A stretch of DNA of 58,691 nt from Coptodactyla brooksi (GCA_033557675.1 JAWQRM010000001.1:1-58691); one strand, 5' to 3'; positions 14,101 through 29,100 are shown, counted from the first letter of the stretch. The notes: generated by a model not told the origin, from the sequence alone. Numbers and translations: made by a program.

Positions 14101-17100
14101 ATTTAGGAAGAATATAGAAACAGATAGAAATAGCAAAACAAAAGATAATATGCAAAAAGGTACTAGAGTTTACTATGCTAATAAGACATTGCTCAACAAC
14201 AAACACATATCGAGAACATGGACATTCATACAAAGAGGACATTCATTTCATTAGAAGAAATGAAAATGGTTGAGAAGAGAATTCTAACAGTGTTGGAACC
14301 TATTAAAATACAGAACGAGAAACCAAAAGAAGGATAAAAATCGAGAGTGAGATGGAAGGTGAAAATATAATAAAGTATACAAAGAATTGTTGTTAGTTTG
14401 TCAAAAGTTAGGCATTAGCTTTCATCTAAAGACTGTCGTTTTGGGAATTATTGCTTAATAATGTGTAGTAAAAAAGTATTTGCGAATATATGTTTACAGG
14501 AACTTTCTTTGTCAAACTGATGAAAAAAATAACCTTTCACAGTACCTAGGAAACATTCTAGGTAGTAGTATTTGTAATTATACACTCTTACTTTCACTTT
14601 AGCTGTGTTTCTTATATGGTGTTACAATCAGTAAATATGTCCTTGAAAAGCAGCTCAAATTCTAATGAACTCTGCAATGAAAATAATATTAATTTTTTTG
14701 TAGTTCTCACCAAAATCAAGCCAATATGATGTATGTGTAGGGGAAAGAATCGTCTATAAGTATAAAATTCACAACTTTATTACTTCCAGTCCTGATCACA
14801 GGAATCACTCCACAACCTTTATTTTCAAATATAACCAAATTTTTCTTTTTCAATATTCAGAAAGAACTTACTATAGTTCTTGATTACTGAGCATTTTTAA
14901 GTTTGCGGATGAATAGAATATCTTTTAGATTGCAGTGACATGGTGGTTTTTATCTGCACCACTCAGAGACATCAGAGCTTAACCTCATATTTTCTTAAAA
15001 TCTGTCTTTTCCAAAAACTTGCCACAGTAAAATATTTTTTAATAGAACATAAAAAGCAACAATTGTTGAGTAGAGTTATATTACAATTTTAATTTCATTA
15101 ATTACAGTGAGCTGCACTTATCGGCAGCATTACTTAAGAACGTTACCTACTAAAAACAATAAGGGAGACTTTGACATATATATATCAATTTGAATAAAAT
15201 AACAAATACATCAATTTCCTGATTTGAAGTTATATTTATCATATCTTGAAAATTATATTGCCATTTGATTAATTTTCCTAGTAATTCAAAGAAAATAAAT
15301 GGCAACTAATATAGTTATGAACTGTTAAATATTTTCAGCCTATGAAGAGACCGATTTTCAAATCTCAGGATCTCAAATTTGAAAAATGTTCTGTTTAGAA
15401 TTTGAAGTACTTATCGATTGTTGCAAACAAAAGAGGTGCTACCATTTGAAAAACAAAAGTCGCTATCATTTCCAATAAAACGAGAAACGATAAAGTGCTG
15501 AGTTTTATGCGTAAAATGTATTTCGCTCTTGTAGACAAATACTCCAAGCTTTAAATTCCTATATCAAAAAATATAAATGGTTTGGATTGGATTGGCATAC
15601 CAATCCGTGGTCGCTTTAAGTTCTATAGGTGAAAATAAAAGTAATTTTCATATCAAAAGGGGTAATGTGGAAATAATACTCTTCTCTCTGTGTTAATGTA
15701 TAATTTGACTTAACTTTTTATAGTTGCAAAGGCTTTTGAAGATGGTTATTTAATTAATGGAAACTAGTTAAGCCAAATTATATATTAACACAGCCAGAAG
15801 AGTATTATTTCCACACTACCCTTTTTGATTCATAGTACCTGGCTATAAACGGTTAAATAACGAATCTAATTTCCATATATTGATTTTATAATTTTATATA
15901 GTGGTAATTTTAGTTGTAGTTGAATATTACTCAACTTCACATTATTTTATGGTACATTTTTCAAAAAGCAATGTTAAAGCTGTGTAGCCTTTAAAATTGT
16001 TAATTTTTAAGAATATTTTTGGGCAACAATATTTACAATTGTATTACAAAATAAAATTTTGCCTTGGTACACAAATAACTGTATTGCAAATTATGAAGTG
16101 ATGTTAAATCAGTATTTTTTAAAATTAATTTTAACAATTTCAGTATTTATCTGTACTAAAATATGCTTCTAGATACACCCTTCCAATTTCCAATTCTATA
16201 TCTTATTTAAAACTTCTTTTTTACTGCAAATACTTCTTTTGAAATTATAGAAACATAGATAATTCCAACTTGAAAGATTAAATTTATGTTTCCTCTACTT
16301 AGTACATGATGCAGCGGAATTATATCACATTTAATAACAGAGATATGTGACCAATAAGCAAGATTATTAACAAAACGCAAATAGATCCACATATACAAAA
16401 CAACACTACTTTTCAGTACCACAAATTGAAGAACCTGTTAACCCTTGCCATCCATCACCCTGTGGCATAAATGCAGTCTGTACCGAAAGGAATGATGCTG
16501 CATCATGCATGTGTCTACCGGAATACTTTGGAGATCCATACTTAAGCTGCAGGCCAGAATGCGTTATGAATACAGATTGTGCCAGACACTTTGTTTGCAT
16601 AAACAATAAATGTAAAGACCCCTGTCCTGGAACATGTGGCCTAAACGCTGAATGTCGCACAATTAATCATGTTCCAACATGTTCGTGCCTGCCAGGGTTT
16701 ACTGGAAATCCCCAAAGGTCTTGCCACGGTATTCCACCACGTAAGAACTACTCCACTTCTTCTATTCTTATCTTTCACTGATACATATTGTTTATTTTTA
16801 CTTCTTTCTTATATAGCCCCAACATATCTACCAGCAACTGATCCTTGCATTCCGTCGCCATGTGGACCTTACAGTCAGTGCAGAACTGTTAATAATAATG
16901 CTGTATGTTCTTGTCAACTAAATTTCCTTGGTGCTCCACCAAATTGTAGGCCAGAATGTATAATCAGCGCTGACTGCATACAAAGCAGGGCCTGCATAAA
17001 TAATAAATGTCAAGATCCGTGTCTAGGAACTTGTGGCATAAATGCTAGATGTCAGGTGGTGAATCACAACCCAATCTGTAGTTGCCCAGCACGTTTCATT

Positions 17101-20100
17101 GGTGACCCATTCGTTAGATGTTTGGAAGAGAGATGTAAGAAATGATTTTTGTTTGTAAAGCAAAAGAGTAGTTGAATTCTAGTTTACAAATTAATAAATT
17201 GCCAAATATTAAAGAAAGATATTTCCGCAGAATATTGCCTCGAGTTCAGATTTTTCAAAAATAATTTTTAACAAAAAATATAAATTTGTAAGAGTAATGT
17301 GAACTAAAAAGTGAAGTAGACAAGTTTTAGCAGAGTTGATTCTTATGAAGGCAAATTAGAACTAGAAATATATTTTTGATTTATAATCTAGATTTCAACT
17401 CCAGTGGTTTCCATTACTAAAAATACCGAACATTTATTTTAGTACCTCTCCCACCTCCTACAAATCTATGTGAACCCACCCCTTGTGGTATAAACTCCCA
17501 GTGCCAAGTAATTAGGGAACGACCAGTATGTTCATGTCTTCCAAACTTCATTGGCCACCCACCAATGTGCAGGCCAGAATGTACCATAAATGCAGAATGC
17601 CCAGGAAACTTGGCATGTATAAATGAAAGATGCAAAGATCCTTGTCCTGGTTCTTGCGGAGTGTTCACTACTTGTCTCGTCACTAATCACTCCCCAAGGT
17701 GCCAGTGTGATCCTGCTTATACTGGAGACCCATTTGCAGGATGTTCACTTATTCCACGTAAGATGTTTTAGAAATCTGAAAAGTAAATACTTGAATGGGC
17801 AATTGATTTATAGTTGTCCAACCTAGCGAAGAGCCTCCTCACCCGTGCAACCCATCTCCATGTGGGGCTAATGCAATTTGTAAAGAACAATATGGAGCTG
17901 GATCATGCAGTTGTCTGCCTGAATATTTCGGAGATCCATATACAGGGTGCAAACCAGAATGTGTGATAAATTCTGATTGTTCACTTGATAAAGCATGTGT
18001 TAATAATAAATGCAAAAATCCTTGCCCTGGAATATGCGGACTCAATGCCGAATGTACAATTTCAAACCATGCACCATTCTGCTTTTGTTTCGCTGGATAT
18101 CGAGGAGACCCAATGGTTGCTTGCCATCCAATACGTATGTGACTTTGAATCATATTTTTACTTTTTTTTTACTGTGTCAATTTCTTGATAGCCGTTGAAG
18201 AAGAAACAGATCCTTGCCAGCCCAACCCTTGCGGCCCTTATAGTGTCTGCAGAACTGTAAATAACCATGCTGTATGTTCTTGCCAAGAAAATTATGTTGG
18301 TGCAGCACCAAATTGCCGCCCACAATGTATGATCAGTGCTGATTGTTCACTTAACGAAGCCTGCCTTAATATGAAGTGTAAAGATCCTTGTCCTGGAAAT
18401 TGTGGCATCAATGCCCGATGCCATGTTATCAATCATAATCCAATTTGCAGTTGCCTTCCTGATCATACTGGTGATCCATTTGTTAGATGTGTTTTGGAAC
18501 AAAGTAAGCTACCACGATCTTTCGATTAATAAAAAGTTGAAAGCCCTTGTTACAACAAATTATTACTATTGTTACTGTAAATTTTAGAACACGCTGAATT
18601 ACCGTCTGAAAATCCGTGTGTACCATCACCGTGTGGTCCCAACTCCCAATGTCGTACTATAGGAAGCACACCAGCTTGTTCTTGTTTAATCAACTATATT
18701 GGCAGACCACCAAATTGTCGACCTCAATGTACAATTAGCCCTGAATGCCAAAGCAGTCAAGCTTGTATCAATGAAAGATGTATTGACCCCTGCCCAGGAT
18801 CGTGTGGACCGAATGCTGATTGTGTGGTTTTGAACCACAAATCTGTTTGCTCTTGCAAAACTGGGTACACTGGTGACCCTTTTGGAGGATGTATTTTAGT
18901 CCCGCGTAAGACATTTCTTTTCTGATAAACTGACAAAGGAATCTTTATAAAACAACTTTTGTCACTTAGTTTCACTTCCAACCGAACAACCACCCAATCC
19001 GTGCAATCCATCACCATGTGGTTCAAATGCAATTTGTAAAGAGAGAAACGGTGCCGGATCATGTATATGTTTACCTGATTATTTTGGAGATCCTTACTCA
19101 GGGTGCCGCCCTGAATGTGTCACAAATTCAGACTGCAATCAAGACAAGGCTTGTAGTAATAACAAATGTGCGAATCCTTGTCCAGGAGTTTGTGGTTTAA
19201 ATGCCGAATGTTCAATTAGAAACCATAATCCAACTTGTTTATGTCTGCCTGGTTATACCGGTAATCCATTGATTGGTTGTCATTTACCACCTGCAAGTGA
19301 GTTTTTCCACATAAAAACGAGAAACGTTGAAATAACTTGTGCAATCTTTCCATAGTAACAGAGGTACCAGAAACAAACCCATGTATTCCTTCACCATGTG
19401 GGCCATACAGTCAATGCAGAGAAATCAATAGACATGCAGTTTGCTCATGTTTAAAGGAGTACATAGGAACTCCACCGTCTTGTAGACCAGAATGTATGGT
19501 CAGTGCTGATTGTCCGCAAAATAAAGCTTGCATCAGAAATAGATGTCAGGATCCTTGTCCTGGTACTTGTGGGGTCAATGCCCGATGCTCAGTTGTGAAC
19601 CACAATCCAATATGTAGTTGTTCTCCTGGTTTTACAGGAGATCCATTTGTACGTTGTGTAGCTCAAGAAAGTAAGCTATCTCCTGCTTTTTCCGTTTACC
19701 TTTACTGTATTCTATTTTCCTTTCTACTTTTTGTAGTTCGTGCGCCTGCACCTACAGGCAACCTTTGCATTCCAACACCTTGCGGTCCAAATTCGCAATG
19801 TAGAGTGGTAGGAGAGCAACCAGCTTGCTCATGTTTAGCAAGCTATATTGGTCGTCCACCAAATTGTAGACCAGAGTGTAAAATTAATGCTGACTGTCCA
19901 TCAAACACTGCTTGTAACAATGAGAGATGTGTTGATCCCTGCCCTGGATCTTGTGGACAATATGCCACATGTTCAGTTATCAAGCATTCCCCAATATGCC
20001 AATGTACTAATGGATACACTGGTGATCCATTCTCTGGATGTAGCATGATACCACCTTGTAAGAGCATGTTGCATGTAATCTATACACTATTCATCTACTT

Positions 20101-23100
20101 ACTATCTTTTCTACAGCTTTACCTACTGAAGGTCCAAGGAACCCTTGTGTTCCATCTCCATGTGGTGCTAATGCCATTTGCAAAGAACAAAATGGTGCAG
20201 GTTCATGCACATGTTTACCTGAATATTATGGGGATCCTTACACAGGATGTAGACCTGAATGTGTTACAAATACAGATTGTGACAGAACTAAGGCTTGTGT
20301 AAACAATAAATGTAGAGATCCTTGCCCTGGTACTTGTGGTATTAATGCAGAATGTTTAGTTTTTAACCATGCACCAAGTTGTTCTTGCATAACTGGCTAT
20401 ACAGGAGATCCTTTGAGAGAATGTCGAATACCTCCACAAAGTAAGACATCCCCTCATTCTTTTATTATTCTTGCATGTAAAAACACTTTTCTTTCTTTCT
20501 ATTTTTCTTTAGCTACGGAAAGACCGCCCAGCAATCCGTGTCAACCTTCACCTTGTGGACCTTACAGTCAATGTAGAGAGATAAATGGGCATGCAGTATG
20601 TACATGTAATCAAGGATATATGGGAGCACCCCCATCATGTAGACCAGAATGTCTAGTAAATTCAGAATGTCCTCAAAACCGAGCATGCCAAAACTTGAAA
20701 TGCGTAGATCCTTGTCCTGGAACATGTGGAATAAATGCTAACTGCCAAACTATAAATCACAACCCTATCTGTTCTTGTAGTTCGCAGTTTTCCGGTGATC
20801 CGTTCATACGTTGTCTACCTGTAGAACGTAAGGCCACGACATTTCTGTTCTTTTGTAGACTATTATTCTATTATATTATAGTTAATTTCAATTCGGTCAT
20901 TCCATTACAATTCACCAGTGAAGGTAATAAAATAGTTTTAATAGTCATTTCCTCTTTTTAATAATTTATACGGTATCACTACTTCCAAGACCAGCTTTGT
21001 TTCTGCAGAGCATACTTTAACATGTTTCGATTAAATGTTCAACTAAACCTTCATAAAGGTGTTGAAGAATTTGCTTGAAGGAATGTTCGTATTTTCTATT
21101 TCTAGTGAAAAATCACAATACTATTGAAAACTTAATTGGAAACACGTTTGGTAATAATGCAATAGGTGCGCGATACCATGAACAAAATAGAGCAGCACCT
21201 GTTCATATTAGCGACTTGTTCACATTAATTAAAGATAACCCAAATGCATTAATAATTAGTAACTCTGCATGCAAGTAACTTGAAAATAATATAAAGATTT
21301 TTATAAAATTGCTCGTAAGGTCCCTGTAGTCAACCCTACAACCTCTTGACCCATGGATTGCAACATACAATGCCTGTATTACGACATCTGGTGAAATTCT
21401 ATTTGAAACTCCATGGAAATTTTCTTCGATTTCTACCACTTCACTTTCAATTTCTTCATTCTAATTTTCATGTTCTGAGTCAAAACTATTCGACTTCAAA
21501 ACATCAGTCTTTAAATGTAATCTACCAATGAATATCAAATAATGAACAATAAAATAAAATTAAAGTGTTTACCTCTAGTAATAATATATGTATGAAGATT
21601 TAATGATTCCATAAATGGATCAACAATGCAGTCTTCCCATTGGTATATCAAAATGGAAAGTGACAAAATCATCTTCATGTGTATTTTCAGAAACCTTTAA
21701 AATGTTTTTCTAGCACCACAATAATTTGCGAATCAACACGATCTCGTGTAGACACCAACTTTATAAATGGCACCTTTAACTGTCATGATCTTCAACATAC
21801 CCATTGATTAATAGATCAATGCCTATTCAGGCATTGATCCATTGACATGCTGTTTTTAACAATAAATAATACATTCATTGACTGTTTTTAAATTTTATTT
21901 ACAAACCGATTCCTTCCGGTTTCGCCATCTTCAGACTCTATATACAACAATAAGAGTATAAATAACATTAGTACTATAAGAAATATTTTTTTAATGATTA
22001 TTATTAACAGGTTTGGCCGAACTACGCACTTTTACACACTTTTACGAATTTTACACATTTATGTAAAATCACCATATAACAATAAATAGATGAATAAACA
22101 TAGAAGATAGTAAAGATAAATACTACTCTGATTGTGACTATGGCTAGTGACAAGCACTTAAGGATAAATATACATGTGTTAAGAATAAATTGAGAGATTA
22201 ATATACAATCAGAGTACTTTGTTATGAAATAAAATACAAGTGAATGTATAATAAAATATGGTTGAGTGATTAAGTTAAAAAATTAATTACTGTATCACAG
22301 TCACGATATAAATATAAACCATTGTATAAACATTAGGCCACTATAATATAGGATAGCTAAGGTGTAGGAAAAATTCCACCTCTCGCTAAATTCGTGTTTA
22401 TATTAATGAGTAATATGTTCACATTATACGACTGTTAATACAATAAGAATATTACCCATATTAACTGGTAGTTCACGAAACCCAATGTTCATGGCATCTC
22501 ACTTCTATTGTATATACAAATATAACAATTATAACAATAGAAAAACTACACTCCTGTTTAATAAACACTCCTTGCTGTAAAATTTACAGCAAGTGTGCTC
22601 TTCAAATGATTAGAAATTCAGAGTATACTTTTGCTTTGTAAAAATAATTGTTTATTTGTGTCAATACATTTCTGTTGTGGTATTAATTCCATTTAATTCT
22701 GATGCATTCTACATGGCGTTGCAATTTTTACAAACAGGAGTATATAATCATTTATATTGAGTACAATGTGTTCAGTTTGTTGTAATAAAAAGTTGTAAAT
22801 ATCTGATGCATTATGACCCATCATTGTATATTATGGTGATAATTTTGAGAACAATTTGTTTGAAAATACAAACTGTTGTTTTAAAAATCATAAAGAGATA
22901 TATAAAAAGTTTTAGATTTAGAATCAACACAGAGACTACAAACCCATAGGAATTTTTCTTTGCTTCGTAATTATGGGCTTTATTACTTCACTTGTACTTT
23001 CAATTAAAATGACATAAAAGAAAATTCACCTTATTAAATAACATTATAAAGACATTATTTTACTTGTTGCCCATATGGTAAGTATTGAGATATTGTCCAT

Positions 23101-26100
23101 GTGTAGTGAAGAGAATATTCAACTATTGTTTAGAAGAAGTTTTCCTGGAAAAAGTTAATGCGACTTAATTTATTTACGAATTTCTAAATTCTTATGTCAT
23201 TTTTAATTTTAATGTATAATTCTTAAGTTTTAATTTTCCACTTCAATTTTCATTTGTCACACTTGTTGCTATGACTTAGTTTTAAACACCTGGTGAAAAT
23301 GTTATTGGAATGACTTAATTTCTCTTTTTACTTTCTACAATCTGTACCTTAAATTTCAGCTCTTCCAAAAGAAAATCCTTGCGAACCTTCACCTTGCGGA
23401 CCGAACTCTCAATGCAGAGTCATCGGTGAGCAAGCAGCTTGTTCCTGCTTGCCAAATTATGTCGGTCGGGCACCCAACTGTCGTCCTGAATGTATTACAG
23501 ACTCCGAATGTCCCAACAATCTAGCTTGCCAAAATGAGCGGTGCAAAAACCCATGCCCAGGGATATGTGGCTCAAATGCCTTATGTACAGTTGTCAATCA
23601 TAAACCCATGTGCTCTTGCCTTTCGGGTTATGTCGGTGATGCTCGTTCGGAGTGTCGATTGCTTCCTCCATGTAAGAATAAGGTTTTACTAAAATCATTG
23701 CCGACAAAACGCTTTATATCTTTTTTGGAGAGGCTGCTTTAAGCTTTGATAGAGATTTGTCGATTAACAACATTATGATGCTTTTCAGCTCCTACGCCAA
23801 CACCTGTACCAACATCACCGTGTATTCCAAACCCATGTGGACCTAATGCTCAATGTAGAGAAAATAAACAAGCTGCTGCTTGTTACTGCAACACAGATTT
23901 TGAAGGAAATCCATATGATACACAAAAGGGATGTAGACGGGAGTGTGAAAATAGTGACGAATGTAACACCCATTTAGCTTGTGTGTCCTTCAAATGTATC
24001 GATCCTTGTCCAGGAATATGTGGTTTATATGCAGAGTGTAGAGTTGAAAATCACATTCCTAAGTGTTTATGTCAACCAGGTTATACAGGAAATGCTTTTG
24101 TAGAATGCAGACAAGTTGTGATGCCACGTAAGTACAATGAAATCCATCTAGAGACTCGCATGGTTTTTTTGTATCTTTATATGTTCCTTTTTGCTCTCTA
24201 TCTGAATTATCTTATTTTTCTTTTATAAATAGCACCTATACCCAAAGATCCTTGCTCTCCAACACCTTGTGGACCAAACAGTCAATGTAGGAGCATCAGT
24301 GATCAAGCTGTTTGTTCATGTTTGCCCAATTACATGGGCACTCCCCCACAGTGCCGCCCAGAATGTGTAGTAAACGCTGAATGTTCACCTGACAAAGCAT
24401 GTATAAATCAGAAATGCGCAGATCCTTGTCCAAATACTTGTGGTTTGACAGCGCAATGTTATGCAAAGAACCACAGCCCTATTTGTGCATGCCCACCTGG
24501 CTTTACTGGCGATCCTTTTGTTCGATGTTCGCCACAACGTAAGATATCTATCTTTTCTGAAGGGAATGAAACTTTGCTGTGCATGACGTAATTTCTTGTT
24601 TCCATTTAGTTCTTTCTTCTCAGAGATCATTGTTTCGTTCCTAAAGTGATATTTTACTTCAACAACATTGTTATTGAAGACTATAATTTGTTATTTTTTC
24701 TCTGATAGCTGTAACAGAATCAGAATCAACTGAAAAACCTCCTTCGTGTTTCCCATCACCTTGCGGACCAAATGCAGTGTGTCAAATGCGAAATGGCTTA
24801 CCGTCATGTTCTTGCTTACCCTCGTTCGTGGGATCGCCACCAAATTGTCGTCCAGAATGTATAATCAACTCCGAATGTAGTAGCACATTAGCATGCATTC
24901 AACAAAAATGTAAAAATCCCTGCGAAGGGTCCTGTGGATATAACGCTAACTGTCATGTTTTGAACCATTTACCAATTTGTACTTGTGAGAAAGGCTTTAC
25001 TGGAGATCCATTCACACAATGTTCACCGATCGTAATAGAAAGAGTACCAGAGGATCCTTGCGCTAATTCACCTTGTGGACCCAATGCCAAATGTAACAAT
25101 GGAATTTGTACATGCTTACCAGAGTTCTTTGGAAATCCTTACGAATCCTGCCGACCAGAATGTGTGCTGAGCACAGAATGTAGCAGAGATAAAGCGTGTA
25201 CTCGGAATAAGTGCATTAACCCTTGCCCTGGTACTTGTGGATTGAATGCAAGATGTGATGTCATTAATCACATTCCAACATGTTCTTGTCCAGAAGGATT
25301 CACTGGAGATCCTTTTGCAAATTGTCGTGTAATCGAAGAGAAAATACCGTCACCATCTGATCCATGCAACCCTTCACCATGTGGACCAAACAGTATCTGC
25401 AAGACCATTAATAACCACTCTGTTTGCTCTTGCATACAAGGCTTTTTTGGCGGTCCACCAAATTGTAAACCGGAGTGTATCGTCAGCGCTGAATGTTCAT
25501 TTGTACAGGCTTGCGTAAATCAAAAATGTGTTAATCCATGTGCTGGAACCTGTGGATTAGAGGCGCGTTGTGAAGTAATTAATCATAGTCCAATCTGCAG
25601 CTGCCCAGAAACTTTAACAGGTGATCCATTCCAACGGTGTTACCCAATACCACCACCACCGACAGAGGAACCACTAGATCCTTGCACGCCATCACCATGC
25701 GGTCCAAACGCCATTTGTAAAAATATAGGAGGAAAAGCGCAATGCAATTGCCTTCCAGAATTTATTGGTCAAGCACCTAATTGTCGTCCAGAATGTGTCA
25801 TTAACCCAGATTGTCCTAGTACCAAAGCTTGTATCAATAGGAAATGTAAAGATCCTTGCATAGGAAGCTGTGGTCAAAACACAGAATGCCACGTTGTTTC
25901 CCACACCGTTTCCTGTTCTTGTATTTCTGGTTACACCGGAGATCCATTCACCCAATGTATACCAGTGACCAGACAAGAACCAAATCCATGCGAACCGTCA
26001 CCATGCGGTGCAAACGCAGTATGTAAGGAACGCAATGGAGCTGGAAGTTGCGTGTGTTTGGATGAATATCATGGAAATCCATATGAAGGTTGTAGACCGG

Positions 26101-29100
26101 AATGTGCCTTAAACTCAGATTGTGAAAAAACCAAAGCATGCGTAAGGAATAAGTGTGTGAATCCTTGCCCAGGCATTTGCGGACAATTTGCTGAATGCCA
26201 GGCTGTAAATCATGTTCCAACTTGTAGTTGCGTGAGAGGGTATATTGGAGACCCATTTGCTGGGTGCAGATTAGAACCAGTCAAATGTAAGTGGATTATA
26301 AAGTTTTCTTTTACTTCAAACTTATTATCTCTTTTAATTCAGCTCCAGAAGAACCTAGAGATCCATGTACACCATCACCTTGTGGCCCATATAGCATATG
26401 TAGAAATGTCAATGAACATGCAGTATGCTCTTGTGACAAGGAATACATTGGGTCTCCTCCAAATTGCAGACCAGAATGCGTAATTAGCTCAGAATGCCCA
26501 TCAAATAAAGCTTGCTACAAATTCAAGTGTTCAAACCCTTGCAACGGTGCATGTGGAGTTGATGCCAAATGTGAAGTGATTAATCATAATCCAATATGTA
26601 GCTGTCCAACTGGTTTAACTGGTGATCCATTTACCAGATGTTCCATGCAGCCACCAATTGTTAAACCACCAAGAGACCCGTGCTTCCCATCACCTTGTGG
26701 ACCAAATTCGGAGTGCAGGGTTATTAATGACCAACCATCTTGCTCTTGTAATACCAATTATATTGGTTCACCACCAAATTGTAGACCCGAATGTGTTGTA
26801 AACACGGATTGTCCATCAGATAAGGCTTGTATTTCTGAAAAGTGTAGGGATTCATGCTCTGGATCTTGTGGATTCAACGCTGAATGCCGAGTCCACAACC
26901 ATATTCCAATTTGTACTTGTATATTTGGATTTGTTGGTGACCCTTTTACACAATGTACAAGAAAAATTGGTAAATATAGCTGACTTATTATGAATCTGAT
27001 GTTTATCTTAAACATTCGTTTATTTCTTTTTTTTTATAGAGGAACCTATTACTAGAAGACCTGAAGATCCTTGTGACAGACAACCATGTGGTCCAAACGC
27101 AAGGTGCAACAATGGAATCTGTACATGCCTTCCTGAATATTTTGGTGACCCATACAGGGGGTGCAGACCAGAATGTACAATGAATACTGATTGTTCACCT
27201 ACGAAAGCTTGTTCAAACTTGAAATGTATTGACCCTTGTGCTGGAACATGTGGTGCAAATGCGAAATGTGATGTTGTGAATCATATTCCAATGTGTAGTT
27301 GCTTACCAAACTATGAAGGCGATCCATTCACAAATTGCAGATTTGTGGAACTTAGTAAGACTTCATTGGCTATTTCAATTTTCCAAATAGATTGCAATAA
27401 TTCCTTTCAGAACCACAAGTAAATCCATGCAGTCCGTCACCGTGTGGTCCAAACAGTATATGCAAGATTAACAAGAACATAGCAGTTTGTTCATGTCAGC
27501 CAGGTCAAATTGGAAGTCCACCATCCTGTCGGCCAGAATGTATCGTCAGCGCAGAATGTCCCCTCACACAAGCCTGCTTAAATAACAAATGCACTGATCC
27601 ATGCCCCGGCACATGTGGTATCAACGCCAAGTGCCAGGTCATCAACCACAATCCAATTTGTAGCTGCATGGCTGATCAAACGGGAGACCCCTTCACCAGA
27701 TGTTATCCTGTTAGAAAAGAACCACCACCGGTGATTAATCCATGTGAACCTTCACCCTGCGGACCAAATTCAGCGTGTCAAGTTCACGGAGAAAACCCCG
27801 CGTGTTCATGTTTGCCGAATCATATTGGTGCTCCTCCGAACTGTCGACCGGAATGCGTTATAAACCCTGAGTGTCCGTCAAATCGCGCGTGTGTCAATCA
27901 AAAATGCCGAGATCCGTGCCCGGGTTCTTGCGGACCATCCTCAACATGTTCGGTCATAAATCACAATCCAATTTGCACTTGCAATGCAGGTTTTACTGGG
28001 AATCCATTCGTAGGATGCGTAGAAGCAAGGGGTAAGTCACGAATGTTTTTACATGCATTAATTTGGTTTTGCATGCACACTTATTGCATTTTTACTTATT
28101 ATGCATTTGCTAACTGCACGAGCTTTCTGTCTGACTGACTTGTTCTATCTTGAGCTTCTGTGCTTTTTTATGGGGACAGAAGAAGGTAAGTCAGATGCCC
28201 CCACCGAAATAACTCCGAGGGAGCGGAAGTAAATGATAACGATTGAAATGACAGCGTGCTTATAAAGCTAATAAATGTGTTTACAATTGGAAATAATAAT
28301 AATTTGGGTAGTCCCAGTTTAGTTACTATGAAATAGAGAAATAGTTAATTTTGAAGTAGTATGAAGTAGTATTTTTAGTTTTCGATGGTATCCATCTGGA
28401 AGCAGAAATTCTATTTTAGTTACATCAAAATTACTACTTGCAATTTAACTAAACAAAATCTAATGTGCGCTTCCCATACATCTAACAGCCAAAATCAACA
28501 AATTAAACAATGCATCATTTTAATGTGTACTGCTACACTTATTTCAGTACCAATAGTGTCCGAAATTCTAAACCCCTGTATGCCATCGCCATGCGGATCG
28601 AATGCAGTCTGTAAGGTACAGAACAACGCGGGTAGCTGTACCTGTGCCCCTGATTACGTAGGCAACCCATACGAAGGTTGCAGACCTGAATGTGTCCATA
28701 ACACCGACTGTCCCACTACCAAAGCTTGCATTCGGAATAAATGCCAAAACCCATGCCCTGGAACGTGTGGTCAGAACGCTGACTGTAGAGTCATTAGCCA
28801 TATTCCTTCATGTACATGCCTTACTGGATTTACAGGAGACCCCTACAAATTTTGTAATGTTATTCCACAAGAACGTAAGCCGAGCCACTTGCACATGGAT
28901 TATATGTAAACCATATAATTATTTTAGCTATTAAACCAGAACCTTCTTTTCCCTGTCAACCGTCACCCTGCGGACCAAACAGCCAATGCAAAGAAGTTAA
29001 TGGGCAAGGTGTTTGCTCTTGCTTGCCCAACTATACCGGTAGCCCACCTTCTTGTAGACCAGAATGTACTGTAAGCACAGAATGTTCATTTGACAAGGCA

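Larger units (their letters stand above)
12376..16416. other. dp: 4.04-kb intron with repeat relics
   Basis: Largest complete intron in the window. It holds a TAC triplet repeat near its start, a GC-rich patch (about 13335-13400), a 15-bp hairpin, a broken reverse-transcriptase fragment and a 178-base foldback element. No intact gene is seen on either strand. Confidence 0.85.
20828..23359. other. dp: 2.53-kb intron
   Basis: AT-rich. It contains one phase-compatible but cysteine-free open stretch (21106-21258), short hairpins (21814-21839, 22571-22593) and a segment near 21900-21970 with the look of a retrotransposon tail. No confident gene. Confidence 0.8.

Noticed and set aside
15106..15140. 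TACAGTGAGCTGC as a possible Tc1-like left end
   Set aside because: No matching CACTGTA right end or transposase remnant in the following kilobase.
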